Source: JAATFY01 sp049276515
Lineage (GTDB): Bacteria; Pseudomonadota; Alphaproteobacteria; UBA9219
Length of the DNA stretch: 9,242 nt
Direction of reading: 5' to 3'
Assembly (NCBI GenBank): GCA_049276515.1
Contig: JBASWO010000174.1
Coordinates: 1-9,242, forward strand
The translations under genes and the position numbers were made by a program. Under the pieces are notes generated by a model. That model saw only the letters and a list, made by a program, of their open reading frames with translations, searched no databases and was not told where the DNA came from. Below, in pieces: positions 4,017 through 9,242 of the stretch; position 1 is the stretch's first letter, and every line of letters begins with the position of its first letter.

Positions 4017-7000
4017 ATGGCACGAAGCTCAGTCCGGACAAAATCATCCCCCTCAGGCGCTAAAGATAAAGCACAAAAAACCGATGTTGCGCGCATAGCG
4101 GCCCCTGCTCCAAAAGATTTTGTTCAGGCTTTTTACGACAATGTTCTTGCCGCCGATTTGGCCGACTTCTCAGCGAGTGATCGCGAACATATCGCCGCCT
4201 CCATCTGGAATTTAGCGCAAAATCTAAAACCAAAAAGCTATCACTTACGTCTTTACAATCCATCACCCGTAAAAGATGGCTGGACGGTTGATCACAGCGT
4301 CATTGAGTTGGTGCATGATGACATGCCGTTCCTGGTGGATTCTGTTTCTGGCACGTTGCAAAAACGTGGCCTTACAATCCATCTCACCATCCATCCTGTT
4401 CTCTATATTAATCGTGATGCGACAGGCAAAATTTTAGGCGTTGCTAAAAAAGGTAACGGTCATCCTGAATCCTTTATGCATATTCAGATGGATCATTGTC
4501 TTGATCCTGAATTGCTCAAAGAAATTGAAGCCGAAATCCACGTTATCCTTAAAGATGTAAGAGCTTCTGTCGAAGATTGGCCTAAGATGCGTCAGCGCAT
4601 GGAAGAATCCATTGCTCAGGCCGCAGCATCGAAGCACAACGAAGCTGCCAGCGAAAATACAGAAGAAACCAAGGCTTTCCTGCGTTGGTTGAATGACAAT
4701 AACTTCACTTATCTTGGCTATCGTGACATTGATCTGGTCCAAGAAGGCGGCAAACTTAGTAGCATTAAAGTATTACCTGAAAGCGGTCTTGGCGTTCTAC
4801 GCAATCCTGAAATCCGTATGTTTGGCGGCTTGCGTGACAGAGGCGCTAAGAAAACAGCAACTTTGCAGCGCTATGTCCAACAACATCATTTATTGGTTGT
4901 CACAAAGACCAATCAGACATCGCACGTTCATCGTATAGTGCCGATGGATGCAATCTTCGTTCGCCGCTTTAATACGCAGGGCGATATCGTGGGCGAACGT
5001 CTCTTTGTAGGCCTCTTTACCTCACGTTCTTATTCACAGAACCCACATCAAATCCCTTTCTTGCGTCTTAAAATTGCCCATGTGCAAAAGCGCGCAGGTT
5101 TTGATCCTAACGGCCATGATGGCAAAGCGCTCATTCATATTTTGAACACTTATCCGCATGATGAGTTGTTCCAAATCAATGAAGATGAACTTTTACAAAA
5201 CAGCCTTGGCATTCTGCAATTACAAGAACGTGCGCGTGTTGCTCTCTTTGCGCGCCGTGATCCTTTTGAGCGTTTTGCGACAGTCCTTCTCTACGTTCCG
5301 CGCGATCGCTACGATTCAGCACTCCGCGATCGTCTGCAGAGCTTTTTAGAATCCGCCTATAAAGGCAAGGCTGAAGATTGGAATGTGCGTATTGATGACA
5401 GCCAATTGGCGCGTGTTTTCGTCACCATTCAACTCTCAGCGGAATCACCGCATCCTGATTTAACGCAGATGGAAAAAGAGCTGCGCGAAATGTGCCGTGG
5501 CTGGACCGATCGTTTACGCGATTGCCTGGTAGGAGAATATGGTGAAGCCACAGCGCTTGCTCTGCTTCGTCGCTATGGCAGCGCCTTCCCAGCAACCTAT
5601 CGTGATCTCGTAGCCCCACCTCTTGCTGTTCATGACATACATAATCTTGAGCGCGGCAAGACGCTTGATGCCGGACATTTGATTGTTGATTTATCGCCTG
5701 CCGATGATCAGGGCTTACAACATTTGAAATTGTTCCAGATTGAAAGACCGATTGGACTTTCAAACGTTCTTCCTCTGATCGAAAATTTCGGTCTTAAAGT
5801 CGAATATATGAACGGTCCTTATGAAATTAAACCCAAGGACAGCTCAAAATCGGTTTTTGTTCATGAGTTTGTTGGACGGCCCAGCCATCCTCTGATTGCT
5901 GACTTCCATCATATTAAGCCGGCTTTCGAAGAAGCTTTCGGTAAAGTATGGACTGGTGAATTAGAAAATGATGCCTTTAATGCACTCACTTTGCGTGCCG
6001 GCATGGCAGGTCATGAAGTGCAAGTCTTACGCGATTTTGCACGCTATCTACGTCAGCTGCGTATCCCTTATAGCCATGAAATGATGGCGGCAACCTTCCT
6101 CAATCATGCCCGCGTAGCCCAACAACTCTATGCCCTCTTCTTTGCTCGCCACGATCCCGATCTCAAGGGCAATCGCGAGAAGCGCTGCAAAGATATTGAA
6201 GATACGATCAATGACATGTTGGGCAAAATCGAAGCCCTCGAAGAAGATCGTATCGTTCGTCGCTATCTGAACTTGGTACACGCAGCTTTGCGCACCAATT
6301 ACTTCCAGATGACTAAAGAAGGCACGCACAAATCCTATCTTTCAATCAAGTTTGACAGTCGCGCTGTTGAGTTTATGCCGCTGCCTAAACCTCTCTATGA
6401 AATTTTTGTCTATAGCCCACGCACGGAAGCTGTCCATCTCCGCGGTGGCAAAGTTGCACGTGGTGGTATCCGCTGGTCTGACAGACGTGATGATTTCCGC
6501 AATGAAATCTTGGGTCTGATGAAGGCGCAGATGGTCAAAAACAGCGTCATTGTGCCTGTGGGCTCAAAGGGTGGCTTTATCGTTAAGCGCCCTCCCCTTG
6601 AAGCAGACAAGTTTCAAGCCGAAGGCATTGCTTGCTATCGCATCATGATGTGCGGCCTTTTGGATATTACAGATAACCGCAGTGGTAATAAGATTATCCC
6701 ACCTGAGCGCGTTGTCCGTCACGATGCAGATGATCCTTATTTGGTTGTAGCTGCCGATAAAGGCACAGCTAAATTCTCAGATATCGCCAATGGCATCTCG
6801 CAAGAATTTGGTTTCTGGCTGGATGATGCCTTCGCATCAGGCGGATCAGCTGGTTATGACCATAAAGAAATGGGCATTACAGCCCGCGGTGCCTGGGAAG
6901 CTGTGAAGCGCCATTTCCGTGAGCTTGGCAAAGATATTCAAACGACTGATTTCACCTGTGTTGGTGTTGGCGATATGTCGGGTGACGTGTTTGGAAATGG

Positions 7001-8849
7001 CATGCTGCTCTCCAAACATACGCGTCTCCTTGCCGCTTTCGATCACAGGCATATTTTCTGCGATCCGAACCCCGATGCTGCTGTGAGCTATGGTGAACGT
7101 GCCCGCCTGTTTAAACTGCCGCGCAGTAGTTGGGCAGATTATGATGCTAAGAAAATTTCTAAAGGCGGCGGTATCTTCCCACGCTCAGAAAAATTCATCA
7201 AAATTTCTCCTGAGATGAAAAAAGCTTACGGCATTGTCGCTGATAGCTTGCCACCGGCTGACCTTATTCAGGCGCTTCTCAAGGCCGATGTTGAATTGCT
7301 CTATTTCGGCGGTATTGGCACCTATATTAAGGCCAGTGACGAAAGCCATGAAAGCATTGGCGACCGTGCAACAGAAGCGTTGCGCGTCGATGGCCAAGAT
7401 GTCCGCGCTAAGATCATTGGCGAAGGCGCCAACTTAGGCGCCACACAACGCGGACGTATCGAATATGCCCTTAAAGGCGGTCATATCAATACAGATGCGA
7501 TTGATAATTCGGCTGGCGTTGATACATCGGATCATGAAGTTAATATCAAGATCTTGTTACGTAAGTTGGTTATCAAAGGCAGTTTGCCTTTAGCCGCTCG
7601 CAATAAACTTCTTCCTAGCATGACGGATGATGTAGCGAGATTAGTCTTGCGCGACAATTATCTACAAACCCAAGCTCTCTCAGTCGCAGAAGCGCAAGCT
7701 TATGAGTTACTCCCACAACATACAGCTAGCATGTATGCGTTGGAAAAATCTGGCCTTCTCAATCGCGCTGTTGAGTTTTTACCAGAAAGTAGTGAAATCG
7801 CTGATCGCCAACGAAGCGGTAAAGGTTTAACACGTCCTGAGCTTGCTGTTCTTTTGGCTTACGCCAAGATTGCTGTCTACCAACAGCTATTGGATTCAGA
7901 TCTTCCCGATGATGAAGCTTTCCTTGATGATCTAGCGGCCTATTTCCCATCACTCTTAGCCAAGAAGTACGAGAGTGAGATCCCGCAACATCAATTGCGC
8001 CGTGAAATCATCGCAACGGGCATCACCAATAGTATTATCAATCGCGCCGGCAGCCATTTCATAATCAACATGGCAGAACGCACAGGCCGTTCGATCCCTG
8101 ATATCGTTCGCGCCTATTTGATTGCACGCGGCGCCTTTGGTTTCCGCAATCTCTGGCATGAAATTGAAGCGTTGGATAATAAGGTTCCAGCTAAGGTCCA
8201 GACGCATATGCTCCTTACCATCAACCAAACCATGGCAGCAGCTGTGCATTGGTTCCTCTCAGATGGTGATTTGCCAGCAAAGCTTGGTCCTGTAACAGAA
8301 CTCTATGCCAAGGGTATCGAGCGCCTTGTAGCGTGGCTTGAAAAACGTCCAGCTGAGATCAATGGTCGCTTTAAGAAAGCTGAAGAAAAGCTTTCTTCGC
8401 AAGGCGTTCCCGCATCTCTTGCCCAGCATATTGCTATGATGCCCGTCTTGGCATCGGCGCTTGATCTCACACGCCTTTCCAAACAATCAGGCTGCAGCAT
8501 TGAGTTAGCTGCCGAAGTGTTCTTCGGCCTTGGTCATCGCCTTAGTCTTGATTGGCTCGCTGAACATGCCAATGCGATTGTGGCGCAGACGCCTATGCAA
8601 CGCGAAGCTGTTGATGCGGTTTTGGATGAGCTCACGGCAACACAACGCCGTATTGCCGAGATCATTATTGGCAAATGCAAAGATAATAAGACGAAGAGTG
8701 ATAGCCAGCGTCTCTTTGAGTGGACGCAACGCAATGCCGGCAAGCTGGAAAGCTATGATGCCATTGCCAATGAATGGCGTAGCAGCGGTACTGTTGACGT
8801 AGCGATGCTAACTCTTGCCAGCCGCCGTCTTGCTGCGTTACTAAAGTAA
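4017..8849 (+). CDS. gdhB: Large NAD-dependent glutamate dehydrogenase (about 180 kDa class)
   Basis: It catalyses oxidative deamination of L-glutamate to 2-oxoglutarate and ammonium with NAD+, a cytoplasmic catabolic step feeding the TCA cycle. With the start at 4017 the product has 1,610 residues, the usual size for this class. The N-terminal regulatory half has the conserved HSVIELVHDDMPFLVDSV (93-110), in the region of the family's ACT-like domains. The catalytic part has GGKVARGGIRWSDRRDDFR (810-828), then KAQMVKNSVIVPVGSKGGF (836-854), with Lys812, Lys836 and Lys851 in the positions typical of substrate binding and catalysis. VVAADKGTA (910-918) follows, and a dinucleotide-binding GVGDMSGDVFGNG (983-995). 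The C-terminal 400 residues are helical. The frame is intact, with no frameshift. Known relatives are P. aeruginosa GdhB, which is allosterically controlled, and Caulobacter GdhZ, which also influences FtsZ. Whether either property holds here is not shown. The 57-bp longer start at 3960 is rejected for lack of a ribosome site. A proline iminopeptidase gene follows 28 bp later. Confidence 0.97.
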   Translation: MARSSVRTKSSPSGAKDKAQKTDVARIAAPAPKDFVQAFYDNVLAADLADFSASDREHIAASIWNLAQNLKPKSYHLRLYNPSPVKDGWTVDHSVIELVHDDMPFLVDSVSGTLQKRGLTIHLTIHPVLYINRDATGKILGVAKKGNGHPESFMHIQMDHCLDPELLKEIEAEIHVILKDVRASVEDWPKMRQRMEESIAQAAASKHNEAASENTEETKAFLRWLNDNNFTYLGYRDIDLVQEGGKLSSIKVLPESGLGVLRNPEIRMFGGLRDRGAKKTATLQRYVQQHHLLVVTKTNQTSHVHRIVPMDAIFVRRFNTQGDIVGERLFVGLFTSRSYSQNPHQIPFLRLKIAHVQKRAGFDPNGHDGKALIHILNTYPHDELFQINEDELLQNSLGILQLQERARVALFARRDPFERFATVLLYVPRDRYDSALRDRLQSFLESAYKGKAEDWNVRIDDSQLARVFVTIQLSAESPHPDLTQMEKELREMCRGWTDRLRDCLVGEYGEATALALLRRYGSAFPATYRDLVAPPLAVHDIHNLERGKTLDAGHLIVDLSPADDQGLQHLKLFQIERPIGLSNVLPLIENFGLKVEYMNGPYEIKPKDSSKSVFVHEFVGRPSHPLIADFHHIKPAFEEAFGKVWTGELENDAFNALTLRAGMAGHEVQVLRDFARYLRQLRIPYSHEMMAATFLNHARVAQQLYALFFARHDPDLKGNREKRCKDIEDTINDMLGKIEALEEDRIVRRYLNLVHAALRTNYFQMTKEGTHKSYLSIKFDSRAVEFMPLPKPLYEIFVYSPRTEAVHLRGGKVARGGIRWSDRRDDFRNEILGLMKAQMVKNSVIVPVGSKGGFIVKRPPLEADKFQAEGIACYRIMMCGLLDITDNRSGNKIIPPERVVRHDADDPYLVVAADKGTAKFSDIANGISQEFGFWLDDAFASGGSAGYDHKEMGITARGAWEAVKRHFRELGKDIQTTDFTCVGVGDMSGDVFGNGMLLSKHTRLLAAFDHRHIFCDPNPDAAVSYGERARLFKLPRSSWADYDAKKISKGGGIFPRSEKFIKISPEMKKAYGIVADSLPPADLIQALLKADVELLYFGGIGTYIKASDESHESIGDRATEALRVDGQDVRAKIIGEGANLGATQRGRIEYALKGGHINTDAIDNSAGVDTSDHEVNIKILLRKLVIKGSLPLAARNKLLPSMTDDVARLVLRDNYLQTQALSVAEAQAYELLPQHTASMYALEKSGLLNRAVEFLPESSEIADRQRSGKGLTRPELAVLLAYAKIAVYQQLLDSDLPDDEAFLDDLAAYFPSLLAKKYESEIPQHQLRREIIATGITNSIINRAGSHFIINMAERTGRSIPDIVRAYLIARGAFGFRNLWHEIEALDNKVPAKVQTHMLLTINQTMAAAVHWFLSDGDLPAKLGPVTELYAKGIERLVAWLEKRPAEINGRFKKAEEKLSSQGVPASLAQHIAMMPVLASALDLTRLSKQSGCSIELAAEVFFGLGHRLSLDWLAEHANAIVAQTPMQREAVDAVLDELTATQRRIAEIIIGKCKDNKTKSDSQRLFEWTQRNAGKLESYDAIANEWRSSGTVDVAMLTLASRRLAALLK

Positions 8850-8877
8850 GGTATCTTTTCCGGTAACGGAGACTATT

Positions 8878-9242
8878 GTGGCCCTGCGCGAACTTTTTCC
8901 GCCACTTGAGCCTTATCTTAAGGGCGCGCTTAAGGTCGACAATATCCATACGCTTTATTGGGAAGAAAGTGGCAATCCAGCAGGCGTGCCCGTTGTTTTT
9001 TTGCATGGTGGTCCCGGTGCAGGTGCCACCCCCACCCACCGCCGCTTTTTTGATCCCACGACCTACCGCATCATTATCTTTGATCAGCGTGGTGCGGGTC
9101 GCTCAACACCGCTTGGCGAAACACGCAACAATACAACACAACTTCTCGTCTCCGATATCGAAGCTTTACGTAAAGACCGTGGCGTTGAGCGCTGGCATGT
9201 TTTTGGCGGCTCCTGGGGCAGTACACTTGCTCTTGCCTATGC
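8878..9242 (+). CDS. pip: Proline iminopeptidase, alpha/beta hydrolase family, 3' end cut by the window
   Basis: Proline iminopeptidase removes N-terminal proline from peptides (peptidase family S33). The 121 complete codons visible show LFPPLEPYLKG (6-16), the oxyanion-hole motif HGGPGAG (43-49), FDQRGAGRSTP (68-78) and the nucleophile elbow GGSWGS (110-115) with Ser112; all are highly conserved in the family. The catalytic Asp and His lie beyond the window. The start is a GTG at 8878-8880, chosen because GGAG (8868-8871) lies 6 nt upstream and the conserved N-terminus begins there; no ATG fits. The 28-bp gap and shared strand suggest cotranscription with the glutamate dehydrogenase gene, fitting a role in peptide and amino-acid catabolism. 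A general alpha/beta hydrolase of another specificity is possible but less likely given DQRGAGRS with GGSWGS. Confidence 0.93.
   Translation, partial: MALRELFPPLEPYLKGALKVDNIHTLYWEESGNPAGVPVVFLHGGPGAGATPTHRRFFDPTTYRIIIFDQRGAGRSTPLGETRNNTTQLLVSDIEALRKDRGVERWHVFGGSWGSTLALAY

Noticed and set aside
3827..4096. An 89-codon minus-strand ORF over the glutamate dehydrogenase leader and 5' end
   Set aside because: It crosses the terminator-like hairpin, the inverted repeat and the true gene start, has no ribosome site, and its product shows no family features.
5422..5763. A 113-codon minus-strand ORF within the glutamate dehydrogenase gene
   Set aside because: It is a shadow frame of a conserved gene, with no ribosome site or recognisable domain. 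Other antisense frames across 4060-8743 were dropped for the same reason.
8665..9039. A 124-codon minus-strand ORF beginning MGGGGTCTGTT
   Set aside because: It lies opposite the end of the glutamate dehydrogenase gene and the start of the proline iminopeptidase gene. Both of those carry conserved motifs, and the antisense product resembles nothing.

Overview
The window looks like chromosomal DNA of a Gram-negative bacterium, most likely an alphaproteobacterium of moderate GC (by eye below 50 %). The basis is a periplasmic gene set (CreA, a PCu(A)C copper chaperone, a LolA-like carrier), a giant NAD-dependent glutamate dehydrogenase of about 1,610 residues, and a proline iminopeptidase. The lineage cannot be fixed more closely from the sequence alone. 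I see no tRNA, rRNA, CRISPR array, insertion sequence or phage gene.

Layout. Positions 1-43 may hold the Pro/Ala-rich C-terminal tail of a + strand gene entering from the left. A perfect 13-bp hairpin (49-83) follows and terminates the minus-strand genes. From 3630 down to 99 six genes are read on the minus strand. They are a class I SAM-dependent methyltransferase (2941-3630), a nicotianamine synthase/CntL-like enzyme (1943-2938), a 59-residue small ORF starting just after it (1751-1930), then LolA-like (1047-1679), PCu(A)C (568-1050) and creA (99-575), the last three with overlapping ends. From 3646 to 4016 lies a 371-bp divergent control region. It holds two Fur-like boxes on the methyltransferase promoter, an AT-rich palindrome, an orphan terminator-like hairpin pointing right, and a nested long-range inverted repeat. 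To the right, on the + strand, are the large glutamate dehydrogenase (4017-8849) and, 28 bp later, the start of a proline iminopeptidase cut by the window end (8878-9242).

The most interesting unit is the methyltransferase / nicotianamine synthase-like / small-ORF group behind an apparently iron-controlled promoter. Nicotianamine synthase-family enzymes make metal-binding metallophores by transferring the aminobutyrate part of S-adenosylmethionine. Bacterial opine metallophore loci normally pair the synthase (CntL) with an opine dehydrogenase (CntM). Here no dehydrogenase is visible and a methyltransferase takes the adjacent place, so the product may differ from staphylopine or pseudopaline. 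The same strand continues into a periplasmic copper chaperone gene, so metal handling is a plausible common theme, although whether all six genes share one transcript is not shown.

The glutamate dehydrogenase and the aminopeptidase form an ordinary amino-acid catabolism pair. The upstream region is unusual: its structures could be a regulatory leader, or could include a small RNA ending at the 3793-3840 hairpin.
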